Part shown: one piece after another, positions 8,319 to 16,385 of the stretch
Numbering within the stretch: the stretch's first letter is position 1
How the letters are laid out: the number at the start of each line of letters is the position of its first letter
Source of the DNA: Chitinimonas koreensis
GTDB taxonomy: Bacteria > Pseudomonadota > Gammaproteobacteria > Burkholderiales > Chitinimonadaceae
Assembly (NCBI RefSeq): GCF_014353015.1
Contig: NZ_CP060704.1
Coordinates: 3,063,001-3,127,000, forward strand
Length of the DNA: 64,000 nt
Direction: 5' to 3'
Position numbers and translations under genes: made by a program
Notes under the pieces: generated by a model
Told to the model about the DNA's origin: nothing
The model's input: the letters and a program-made list of their open reading frames with translations, nothing else
The model's database searches: none

Positions 8319-9077
8319 ATGGAACGCCTGCCCGACCACGCCCTCGCCCCGGCCAGCCCGGCCGAGCAGGCGCTGCGGCGCGATCTCGCCGCCGCCTACC
8401 GGCTGGCCGCGCACCGCGGCTGGGACGACCTGGTCTACACCCACCTGACCGCGCGCGTGCCGGACGAGCCGGGCCACTTCCTGATCAACCGCTTCGGCCT
8501 GCATTTCAGCGAGGTAACGGCCTCGAACCTGGTCAAGATCGACGCCGCCGGTCGCGTCGTCGGCGCGCGGCAGCCGGTCAACCCGGGCGGCTTCGCCCTC
8601 CACGCCGCGGTGCACGCCGCGCGGCCCGATGCCCACTGCGTGATCCACCTGCACGCCACGGCCGCCGTCGCGGTCTCGGTGCAGGCGCAGGGCCTGTTGC
8701 CGCTGTCGCAGCATGCGCTGCGCTTCTACCGCCGCATCGGCTACCACGACTATGGCGGCCTCGACTTCCCGCCGGCCGAGGCCGCCCGCATGGTGGCCGC
8801 GCTGGCCGACCACCCTGCCCTGCTGCTGCGCAACCACGGCAGCCTGGTCTGCGGCCGCACGGTGGCGCAGGCCTGGGTGCTGATGGAGACGCTGGAAAAG
8901 GCCTGCGACATCCAGTTGCGCGCCCGGGCATCCGGCGTGCCGCTGCTGCTGCCGCCGACGCGGGTACTGCAGCGCACCGCGGCGCAGCTGACGGCCGACG
9001 AAGCGGCCGAAGGCGAACTGGAATGGCCGGCGCTACTGCGGCTGGCGGCGCGGATCGCGCCCGACTACGCCGATTGA
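8319..9077 (+). CDS. Class II aldolase/adducin family protein
   Basis: A 252-residue zinc-dependent aldolase-fold protein. The conserved metal-binding histidines are seen in VIHLHATAAVAV (near residue 108) and a third in LLRNHGSLVCG (near 170). The usual SxR/T substrate loop region is YTHLTARVPD (near 40). I chose ATG 8319 because the frame upstream of it is made of the family A palindrome, although the frame is open from 8214; a GAGGAAC stretch lies about eight bases before it. Members cleave or decarboxylate sugar phosphates and hydroxy acids, and many function-unknown members sit beside amidohydrolases. Its role with purine breakdown is not known to me. Confidence 0.85.
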   Translation: MERLPDHALAPASPAEQALRRDLAAAYRLAAHRGWDDLVYTHLTARVPDEPGHFLINRFGLHFSEVTASNLVKIDAAGRVVGARQPVNPGGFALHAAVHAARPDAHCVIHLHATAAVAVSVQAQGLLPLSQHALRFYRRIGYHDYGGLDFPPAEAARMVAALADHPALLLRNHGSLVCGRTVAQAWVLMETLEKACDIQLRARASGVPLLLPPTRVLQRTAAQLTADEAAEGELEWPALLRLAARIAPDYAD

Positions 9078-9125
9078 AGCTGCCTGGATATCCATCCCCT
9101 ATCACCCGACCACCGGAGACCCCGC

Positions 9126-9317
9126 ATGCCCACGCTCAACGTCCAACTGTTCGAAGGCCGCAGCCCCGACGAGAAGCGCGCCCTGGTGGCCGCGCTCACC
9201 GAAGCCTGCTGCCGCACGCTCGACTGCCCGCCGGGATCGGTCGACATCCTGTTGAGCGAGGTGAAGAAGGAGCATTGGGCAACGGGCGGGGTGCTGTGGT
9301 CGGAGCGGACGGATTGA
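9126..9317 (+). CDS. 4-oxalocrotonate tautomerase family protein
   Basis: A 63-residue protein that starts Met-Pro; removal of Met exposes the catalytic Pro1 of this family. The segment PTLNVQLFEGRSPDEKRALV and a late basic/aromatic region (KKEHWATGG) match small tautomerases that form hexamers and catalyse keto-enol shifts. A CCGGAGACC ribosome-binding site precedes ATG 9126. It follows the aldolase by 48 bases and is probably the last gene of the purine unit. The substrate cannot be told from the sequence. Confidence 0.85.
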   Translation: MPTLNVQLFEGRSPDEKRALVAALTEACCRTLDCPPGSVDILLSEVKKEHWATGGVLWSERTD

Positions 9318-9319
9318 TA

Positions 9320-9689
9320 CCGTCTCGCCACCCGCCATATTGAATATCGGGATCGTGAGAATGAATTCCGATTCCGCCCGATGAAACATCGGCGTTGAAA
9401 TAACGATCGCATTTAGCGGAAAGTCCATCACCGGTTTCGCACCGGGCATATCGCACGAACAAACACGACCCGGCCTCCTCGAAATACCCCGCCATCTTGC
9501 TGATTTTCGGAAACATGAGCCCGTACGATAAATCCGAACAATGCACGATACGACCACCAAAGCCATGATTCATCTGGCATCCAGATTTCGACATCATTGC
9601 CGCCGGAATAGCCGTCGAGCATTTTTATCATCGACACCAGCCACAATTGCAATCACCAACAGCAATATCGCGATCATATTTATTGCCAT
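9320..9689 (-). pseudogene. Possible frame-broken small membrane-anchored protein gene, AT-rich
   Basis: On the minus strand a short ORF starts at 9689 with a clear membrane anchor (MAINMIAILLLVIAIVAGV) and stops at 9594. If the T5 run at 9622-9626 (A5 on this strand) had one more base, the frame would continue into a longer reading with several Cys, Gly and aromatic residues (for example GFGGRIVHCSDLSYG) down to about 9320, where it would collide with the tautomerase gene. I recognise no family. The stretch is visibly AT-richer than its surroundings. It could be a real gene with a sequencing error, a decaying gene, or chance. The remaining 9690-9955 shows nothing I can support. Confidence 0.3.
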
Positions 9690-9955
9690 TTCAACAATTA
9701 AGCCTTTACGCTGCCCCTTGATCTACAGACCATTCCAGCTTCGAGGCCGGATACAAAAACCTTCCATCGGCAACGCATAAGCTGCATACTGCCCTCCTTA
9801 CATGGTGACGTTCACCTTCGGCATACCCTGCGATCCGGCGAGCCGTTATCCAATCTGCATAAGATGATTCAAATTTGCGCAAATCCATTAGCCGGGCTTT
9901 GATAAAGCAAGAAGTCGCAAGCCGTTCCAAAACTTAGCCCCGCCATTGCCTTCCG

Positions 9956-10471
9956 ATGCAGCACATCCTGCTCTTCACCGTTCGTCGCATCGCAGTCAGC
10001 GCGCCCGCCGGCACGCTCGCACTGCTGGCAAGCCTCGCCTTGTTGATCGGCGCAGGTATCGCCTACGCCGCCCAGGCGCATGTCCAGCGGCAGTTGCAGA
10101 CCGAACTACAGCGCCTTCCCGACCGACCCGCCACTGCGGCAAACAAGCCCGGCCTGAGTGACCGACTCGATCTGCCGGATTTCCAGCCCATGGCGCTGCC
10201 TGGCGAGCTGGACGCCGCAGCGCACGCAACCGGCCTGGAATTCGGCGAGGTCTCCTACGTCCTCGAAAAAGCGGCGTCGCAAGGATTCCTTCGCTACCGC
10301 GCGACGCTCAAGGTCACCAGCAGCTACCCGGTCATCCGCCGTTTCGTCGACCGCCTGCAGGCACGCCAACCGCACCTCGCCCTGACCGCGATCAATTGCT
10401 CGAAGGACGATATCGGCATCGGCGAGCTCGATTGCGAGCTGTCGCTCTCGGCCTTCTTCCGCAAGCCATGA
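9956..10471 (+). CDS. PilO/GspM-like assembly platform protein
   Basis: A 171-residue bitopic membrane protein: short cytoplasmic N-terminus, one helix (LALLASLALLIGAGIAYAA, about residues 20-38), then a periplasmic part with a predicted coiled region and a ferredoxin-like fold typical of PilO/GspM (YRATLKVTSSYPVIRRFVDRL near residue 120). It opens the secretion operon and overlaps the next gene by an ATGA junction. The family call rests on size, topology, the V-T-S-Y-P-VIRRFVDRLQ pattern and position next to a PilP-like gene. Confidence 0.7.
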   Translation: MQHILLFTVRRIAVSAPAGTLALLASLALLIGAGIAYAAQAHVQRQLQTELQRLPDRPATAANKPGLSDRLDLPDFQPMALPGELDAAAHATGLEFGEVSYVLEKAASQGFLRYRATLKVTSSYPVIRRFVDRLQARQPHLALTAINCSKDDIGIGELDCELSLSAFFRKP

Positions 10472-10989
10472 CGGACGCATGGACCTCCAAACGCTGGCTG
10501 ATCTGGATCGGCCTGCTGCTCGCCAGCGCAGTGGCGGCCTTCTACCCTGCCGATCCGATCGCATCGGCCGAGGCCGAAGTGACCGAAGCGGCCGATCGCC
10601 GGCCGCCGGCCGCCGCAGCCGCGCCGACGGCCGCTGCGCAGAGTGGAGACGCGGACAGCGCAAGCACGGACTACGGCGACCCGTTCGCGCCGCGGCAATG
10701 GGTCGCCAAGGTCGAACCCACGCCTACCCCGCCGCCCGTCGTCACACCGCCGCCGGCAACACCGGAGCCCGCCGGACCGCCGCCGCTGCCCTACAAATTC
10801 ATGGGCAGCCTCAACGACGGCGGCGTGCAGACCATCTATCTGAGCCAAGGCGAGCAGACCGTGCTGGCCAAGCCCGGCGCCGTGCTCGACGGAACCTACA
10901 AGGTGCTGTCGATCGACTCGCAGCAGATCGAATTCGAATATCTTCCGACCGGCGAGCATCAGCGCTTACCGCTCGCCGCAATGGAATGA
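10468..10989 (+). CDS. PilP/GspC-like periplasmic linker protein
   Basis: A 173-residue protein with one N-terminal membrane helix (LIWIGLLLASAVAAFY), a long Pro/Ala linker (about residues 40-105) and a compact C-terminal domain with PLPYKFMGSLNDGG, YLSQGEQTVLAKPG and YKVLSI, the pattern of the homology region shared by GspC and PilP. That domain contacts the N-terminal domains of the secretin. The start ATG at 10468 overlaps the upstream stop; its own stop overlaps the ATG at 10986 that I assign to the secretin. Confidence 0.75.
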   Translation: MTDAWTSKRWLIWIGLLLASAVAAFYPADPIASAEAEVTEAADRRPPAAAAAPTAAAQSGDADSASTDYGDPFAPRQWVAKVEPTPTPPPVVTPPPATPEPAGPPPLPYKFMGSLNDGGVQTIYLSQGEQTVLAKPGAVLDGTYKVLSIDSQQIEFEYLPTGEHQRLPLAAME

Positions 10990-13339
10990 CCCCCGCCATG
11001 ACCCTTCCCTCCACCTTACCGACTGGCGCCGCCTCGCCCCCATACTGCTGCTGCCCGCCGCGCTCGTCCTGGGCGGCTGCGCCGCCGGCTACCACCACCG
11101 CAACGGCATGGCCGCGATGGAGCAGGGGCAATACCGCGAAGGACTGGCCGAGCTGCAGCAGGCGACCGATCTGGAGCCGCGCGACGTCCGTTACCGCGGC
11201 GACTGGCTGCGCGCCCGCGAGGAAGCCCAGCGCAAGCTGCTGGCCCAGGCCGAGGCCGCCCTGGCCGACGGCCGGGACGAGCAGGCGGCGGAGGCTTACC
11301 GGACGATCCAGGCCTTCGACCGCGACAGCGCCCGCGCCCGCGCCGGCCTGGAGCGCATCGAGCTGCGCCGCCGCGCCGCCGAGGATGTCGCCCAGGCGCG
11401 CGAAGCGCGCAAGCGCGGCGATACGGCCATCGCGCTGCAGCTGATCAACCGCGCGCTCGAAGCCGAACCGAACCAGCCAGAGGCCAAGGCCGCCAAGCGG
11501 GAGCTGGAGACCCTGGCCGCCAAGGAGATGCTGACGGCACCGACGCTGGGCGCGATCTACCGCAAGCCGATCAATCTCGAATTCCGCGATGCCAGCCTCA
11601 AGATGGTGTTCGAAGCGCTGTCGCGCACCACCGGCATCAATTTCATCTTCGACCGCGACGTGCGCAACGACCAGCGCACCACGGTCTTCCTCAAGCAGAC
11701 CACGCTCGAGGACGCGGTCGACGTGATCCTCACCACCAACCGGCTCGACAAGAAGATCCTCAACCCGACCAGCGTGCTGATCTACCCGAGCGACGCCGGC
11801 AAGGCCAAGGAGTACCAGGACCTGGTGGTCAGGGCCTTCTACCTGTCCAGCGCCGAGGCCAAGCAGACCGCCAACCTGCTGAAGACGGTGCTGAAGCTGC
11901 AGAACGTGTTCGTCGACGACAAGCTCAACATGCTGGTCCTGCGCGAAACGCCCGAGACCATCACGCTGGCCGAGAAGCTGATCGCCCTGCACGACCTGGA
12001 CGACCCGGAAGTGATGCTCGAGGTGGAAGTGCTGGAGGTGAAGCGCTCGCGCCTGCTCGATCTCGGCATCAAGGTGACCGACCAGCTGACGGTCTCGCCG
12101 CTCGGCGTCGCCACCGACAGCGGCTCCGGCACCAGCGGATCGAGCAGCAGCCAGGTGATGCGGCTCAGCGACCTGCGCAACTTGAATTCGAACCGGCTCG
12201 GCGTGAACGTGCCGAGCGCGACCGTCACCTTCCGCAAGGAGGACGGCGACGCCAACCTGCTGGCCAATCCGCGCATCCGGGTACGCGACCGCGAGAAGGC
12301 CAAGATCCTGATCGGCGACAAGGTGCCGGTGGTCACCACCACCACCACCTCGACCGGCTTCCTCAGCGAGAACGTCCAGTTGATCGACGTCGGCCTCAAG
12401 CTCGAGGTGGAACCGACGGTCTACCTGCGCGACGAGATCGGCATCAAGGTCGGGCTCGAGGTCAGCTCGCTGGTCAGCACCATCAAGACCAGCACCGGCA
12501 CGGTGGCCTACCAGATCGGCACCCGCAGCGCCAACAGCGTGCTGCGGCTGCGCGACGGCGAGACCCAGGTGCTGGCCGGCCTGATCAGCGACGAGGACCG
12601 CTCGGCGGCCAACCGCATCCCGCTGCTGGGCGACCTGCCGCTCCTGGGCCGGCTGTTCTCCAGCCAGAAGGACGACCGGCAGAAGACCGAGATCGTGCTG
12701 TCGATCACGCCGCACCTGATCCGCAACATCCAGCGCAAGGAACCGACCGCCGAGTCGTTCTGGTCGGGCACCGAGTCGGCGCTGCGCACCCGCCCGCTGC
12801 AACTGCGCAGCATGGATGCGGCGAGCCTCGACGCGCCGAAGGCGGCCTCGCCGCAACTCTCGTCGCAAGCCTCGCCGGCAGCTCAGGTCAATCCGGTCAG
12901 CCCGCCGCCGGCGGCCGACAACGGCAATCTGAAGCTGTCGCTGCAGGGGCCGGCCAAGGTCAAGGTCGGCGAAACGCTGCGGCTGGCGGTGGAGCTGGAC
13001 AGCAAGGAGGCGCTGCGCGCGGCGCCGTTGCAGCTCGCCTACGATCCGAAGGTGTTCGCGGCGGTGCAGGCCAGCGACGGCGGCTATTTCGGCAAGGCCG
13101 GCAGCGGCTCGTTCAGCCATGTGATCGACGCGGCCAGCGGCCGCATCTCGATCGGCGCCTCGAGCGGCGATGCCGCGGGCGCCAAAGGGCCGGGCCGGCT
13201 CTGCCTGATCGAATTCCGCGCACTGAATCCGCAGCAGGGCAGCGAGATCAGCCTGATCGGCATGACGCCGATCGGCGCAGCCCAGCCGGCATCTTCGCCG
13301 GCGCTGCCGCTGGTCCACGCGGTCGACGTCGCGGAATGA
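10986..13339 (+). CDS. Secretin (GspD/MshL-like) lipoprotein with TPR and cohesin-like domains; one-base frame break near the start
   Basis: The outer-membrane channel of the apparatus. Continuous coding runs in one frame from before 11042 to 13339, but no ATG starts it except internal 11108. ATG 10986, overlapping the pilP-like stop, would start it if the C5 run at 10990-10994 were C6; the product then begins MTPRHDPSLHL and reaches a clean lipobox (LLLPAALVLGGC). Domains in order: TPR-like repeats (about residues 40-180), secretin N/STN region (FRDASLKMVFEALSRTTGIN), NolW-like repeat, secretin core (SANSVLRLRDGETQVLAGLI, then IPLLGDLPLLGRLFSS), Pro/Ala linker and a C-terminal cohesin-like domain (from about LKLSLQGPAKVKVGE to the end). 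Cohesin-like tails are known in some MSHA/T2SS-like secretins. Confidence 0.85.
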
Positions 13340-13838
13340 CCATGCCGCGCCACGCATTCCCGCCCCCCCGATCCGGCAGGCCGGCTTCAGCTTCATCGAG
13401 CTGGTCGCCACGCTGGCGATCCTGGCGACGCTGGCGGCGGTGGCCCTGCCGCTGGCCGAGACCACCGTGCGGCGGCACAAGGAGCAGGAACTGCGGCGCG
13501 CGCTGCGCGACATCCGCCAGGCGCTCGATGCCTACAAGCGGGCCGCCGACGACGGCCGCATCGCGCTGTCGCCGGAGCGCAGCGGCTATCCGGCCCGGCT
13601 GGAGGAACTGGTGCAGGGCGTGCCGAACGCCAAGCAGGCCGGCGGCACCCTGCGCTTCCTGCGCCGGCTGCCGCCCGATCCGTTCGCGGCCGATCCGATG
13701 ATGCCGCCGGCCCAGAGCTGGGCGACGCGCAGCTACGATTCGCCGGCCGATGCGCCGCACGAGGGTGCCGATGTGTTCGACGTCTACTCGCGTTCCGAGC
13801 AGATCGGCCTCAACGGCCTGCCCTACCGGGAGTGGTGA
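13336..13838 (+). CDS. Pseudopilin 1 (type IV prepilin-like), frame-broken at a C7 run
   Basis: The ORF that carries most of the protein lacks its start. ATG 13336 (overlapping the secretin stop) reads toward a C7 run at 13363-13369; with C8 it continues into PIRQAGFSFIELVATLAI, a proper prepilin peptidase site (Gly before Phe, Glu at +5) and the hydrophobic alpha-1 helix, followed by a 110-residue globular part ending LNGLPYREW. The corrected product is about 167 residues. It is the first of four pseudopilins in a row. Because the repaired motif is so exact, I treat the break as a missing base and not as decay. Confidence 0.8.
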
Positions 13839-14243
13839 ATGCGCGCGCGACGATCATCGGGCCGGGCCCGGACCAGCCGCAGTGGCTTCACCCTGATCGA
13901 GCTGCTGGTCGCGCTGGCCATCATCGCCACCCTGCTGACGCTGGCCGCGCCGCGCTATTTCAACAGCATCGACAAGGCCAAGGAGGACGTGCTGCGCGAG
14001 AACCTCTACCTGCTGCGCGATGCCGTCGACAAGTTCTACATGGACAAGGGGCGCTATCCCGACAAGCTCGAGGACCTGGTCACCCAGCGCTACCTGCGGC
14101 GCATCCCGGTCGACCCGGTCACCGACAGCGCGGCCACCTGGGTGATCCAGCCGCCGGCGAACGGCATTGCGGGCGCCGTCTACGACGTCCACAGCGGCGC
14201 GCCGGGCAAGGCGCGCGACGGCTCGGCGTTCTCGACGTGGTAA
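13839..14243 (+). CDS. Pseudopilin 2 (GspG-like)
   Basis: A 134-residue prepilin-like protein. A basic leader is followed by SGFTLIELLVALAIIATLLTL, with Gly-1, Phe+1 and Glu+5 for cleavage and methylation by a prepilin peptidase. The C-terminal part (RYPDKLEDLVTQRYLRRIPVDPVT) has the major-pseudopilin-like layout, with a short end at FSTW. It starts directly after the previous stop (TGA then ATG). The prepilin peptidase itself is not in the window. Confidence 0.85.
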   Translation: MRARRSSGRARTSRSGFTLIELLVALAIIATLLTLAAPRYFNSIDKAKEDVLRENLYLLRDAVDKFYMDKGRYPDKLEDLVTQRYLRRIPVDPVTDSAATWVIQPPANGIAGAVYDVHSGAPGKARDGSAFSTW

Positions 14244-14248
14244 CGGCC

Positions 14249-14740
14249 ATGGCGCAGCCGGCGCGCCGGCGTCAGGCCGGCTTCACCTACCTGGTGGCGA
14301 TCTTCGTGGCGGCCCTGCTCGCGCTGCTGAGCGGCCATGCGCTGGAGCAGGTCCAGACCGCCGAACGGCGCGAGCGCGAGGCGGAGCTGCTGTTCGTCGG
14401 CGAAGCGTTCCGCAGCGCGATCGGCGAGTACTACCAGCGCAGCCCGGGTACGGAAAAGCACTATCCGCCCACGCTCGAAGCGCTGCTGGTCGACGACCGG
14501 CTGACCCGGCTGCGCCGGCCGCTGCGCCGGATCTACCGCGACCCGCTGACCGCGGAGGCCAACTGGGGCCTGGTCGCCGCGCCGGACGGCGGCATCATGG
14601 GCGTCTATTCGCAAGCGCCCGGACAGCCGCTCAAGGTCGACCATTTCGCGCCGGCGCAGGCCGATTTCACCGGTGCGAGCCGCTACCAGGACTGGCGCTT
14701 CGTCTTCACCCCGACCGATCCGGGCGCGACGCGTCCATGA
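14249..14740 (+). CDS. Pseudopilin 3 lacking Glu+5 (tip-type)
   Basis: A 163-residue protein with leader RRRQAG followed by FTYLVAIFVAALLALLSG. The cleavage Gly and Phe+1 are present, but position 5 is Val, not Glu. In T2SS the pseudopilin without Glu+5 is GspK, which caps the pseudopilus, so this may play that role although it is shorter than GspK. A charged segment (ERREREAELLFVGEAFRSAIGEYY) follows the helix and is shared with pseudopilins of similar one-operon systems. ATG 14249 follows the previous stop by five bases. Confidence 0.75.
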   Translation: MAQPARRRQAGFTYLVAIFVAALLALLSGHALEQVQTAERREREAELLFVGEAFRSAIGEYYQRSPGTEKHYPPTLEALLVDDRLTRLRRPLRRIYRDPLTAEANWGLVAAPDGGIMGVYSQAPGQPLKVDHFAPAQADFTGASRYQDWRFVFTPTDPGATRP

Positions 14741-14753
14741 GGAAATGATCATC

Positions 14754-15188
14754 ATGCCCAAGCACCGCCCATCCCTCCCGCCGCAGCGCGGCTTCACCCT
14801 GCTCGAGCTGCTGGTGGTGCTGCTGATCATCGGCCTCCTGGCCGGCTTCGTCGGCCCGCGCTATTTCGCCCAGATCGGCAAGTCCGAATCGCAGGTGGCC
14901 AAGGCCCAGATCGACGCCTTCGACAAGGCGCTCGACCAGTACCGCATCGACACCGGCCGCTACCCAACGACCGAGCAGGGCCTGGCCGCACTGTTCGCCC
15001 AGCCGCCCGGCGAGGCGCGCTGGCACGGCCCCTACCTGAAGAAGAACGTCCCCGCCGATCCGTGGGGCCAGCCCTACGAATACAAGTCGCCCGGCGCCGA
15101 CAACCGCGAATACGACATCGTCGCCTACGGCAAGGACGGCAAGGCCGGCGGCAGCGGCGACGACGCCGACGTGGTCAGCTGGAACTAG
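14754..15188 (+). CDS. gspG: Major pseudopilin GspG
   Basis: A 144-residue protein with the cleanest GspG features: RGFTLLELLVVLLIIGLLAG at the N-terminus, PRYFAQIGKSESQVAKAQI, then RYPTTEQGLAALF and a C-terminal part with DPWGQPYEYKSPG and an Asp-rich calcium-binding-like tail (GGSGDDADVVSWN). I chose ATG 14754, about nine bases after GAGGAA; ATG 14745 in the same frame is closer to it. It should form the pseudopilus shaft. Confidence 0.92.
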   Translation: MPKHRPSLPPQRGFTLLELLVVLLIIGLLAGFVGPRYFAQIGKSESQVAKAQIDAFDKALDQYRIDTGRYPTTEQGLAALFAQPPGEARWHGPYLKKNVPADPWGQPYEYKSPGADNREYDIVAYGKDGKAGGSGDDADVVSWN

Positions 15189-15200
15189 GCGGGCCGGACG

Positions 15201-16385
15201 ATGCAGTTCCAGGCCAAGGTCATGGACGGCGAGCAGGTCAAGGCGATGCAGGTCGAAGCCAGCACCGCCGACGAAGCGCGCCACTATGTCGCCTCGATGG
15301 GCTGGCGCCTGCTCGCGCTCGAACGCGCCGGCGGCGCCGCCGGCTGGCGCGCACGCGGCGGCCGCTTCAACCTGCCGGTCTTCAACCAGCAGCTCCATTC
15401 GCTGCTGGATGCCGGCCAGCCGGTCGTCGACGCCATCGACATCCTGGCCGGCAACGACCGGGCATTCCGCCACCAGGCGGTCTACCAGGCGCTGCTCAAT
15501 TCACTGCGCCACGGCCGCCAGCTGTCGGATGCGATGGCGGCCCAGCCCGGCATCTTTCCGCCGCTCTACGTCGCCATGCTGCGCTCGAGCGAGACGACCG
15601 GCAGCATCCGGGCCGCCATTAGCCGCTACATGCAGTACCAGCGCCAGCTCGACGACATCCGCGGCAAACTGCTGGCCGCCGCGATCTACCCGGCCATCCT
15701 GATCGCGGTCGGCTCGCTGGTGATCGCCTTCCTGCTGCTCTACGTGGTGCCGCGCTTCAGCGCGGTGTTCGACGACGTCTCGACCCGCGGCGCCCAGCTG
15801 TCTGGCTTCATCCAGGCCTGGGGCGGCCTGGTCCGGGCGCATCCCGGCATGGCCTGGGGCAGCTTCGCGCTGCTCGGCGCCCTGATCGCGCTCCTGCTGT
15901 TCCATCCCGCGCCGCGTAGCTGGCTGCTGCAGCGGCTGCTGGCCAGCCCCTGGCTGGGCGAGCGGCTCAAGGTACTGCAGCTCGCCCGGCTCTACCGCAC
16001 GCTGGGCCTGCTGCTGCGCAGCGGCCTGCCGCTGCTGTCGGCCATCCGCCTGACCGAGGGCTCGCTGCCGGTCAATCTTCAGCCCAGCCTGCGGCGGACC
16101 GCCGCCGAGGTGAGCGAAGGCAAGCCGTTGTCTCAGGTCATGGCCAGCCAGGCGCTGGGCACCGAGGTCGCCTATCGGCTGCTGGTCGCCGGCGAATCGT
16201 CGGGCAACCTCGACGAGATGATGGAGCGCATCGCCGACTTCTACGACCAGGAAGTAGCGAGCTGGATCGACCTCGCCGGCCGGCTGATCGAGCCGATCCT
16301 GATGGTCGGCATCGGGCTGGTGATCGGCGCCGTGGTCCTGATGCTCTACATCCCGATCTTCGACCTTGCCAATGCCATCCAATGA
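15201..16385 (+). CDS. gspF: Inner-membrane platform protein GspF/PilC
   Basis: A 394-residue polytopic protein with two T2SSF domains (about residues 65-190 and 265-385) and three membrane helices, including AAIYPAILIAVGSLVIAFLLLYVVPRF and a final VGIGLVIGAVVLMLYIPIFDL. Typical family segments are FNQQLHSLLDAGQP, AMLRSSETTGSI and LVAGESSGNLDEMM. It starts 12 bases after gspG and overlaps gspE by ATGA, so the apparatus genes are translationally coupled. Confidence 0.93.
   Translation: MQFQAKVMDGEQVKAMQVEASTADEARHYVASMGWRLLALERAGGAAGWRARGGRFNLPVFNQQLHSLLDAGQPVVDAIDILAGNDRAFRHQAVYQALLNSLRHGRQLSDAMAAQPGIFPPLYVAMLRSSETTGSIRAAISRYMQYQRQLDDIRGKLLAAAIYPAILIAVGSLVIAFLLLYVVPRFSAVFDDVSTRGAQLSGFIQAWGGLVRAHPGMAWGSFALLGALIALLLFHPAPRSWLLQRLLASPWLGERLKVLQLARLYRTLGLLLRSGLPLLSAIRLTEGSLPVNLQPSLRRTAAEVSEGKPLSQVMASQALGTEVAYRLLVAGESSGNLDEMMERIADFYDQEVASWIDLAGRLIEPILMVGIGLVIGAVVLMLYIPIFDLANAIQ

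Noticed and set aside
5226..8837. A 1203-codon open frame on the minus strand opposite guaD and the deaminase
   Set aside because: It is the GC-rich antisense shadow of clearly identified enzymes; composition is low-complexity Arg/Ala/Gln and it has no domain or start signal.
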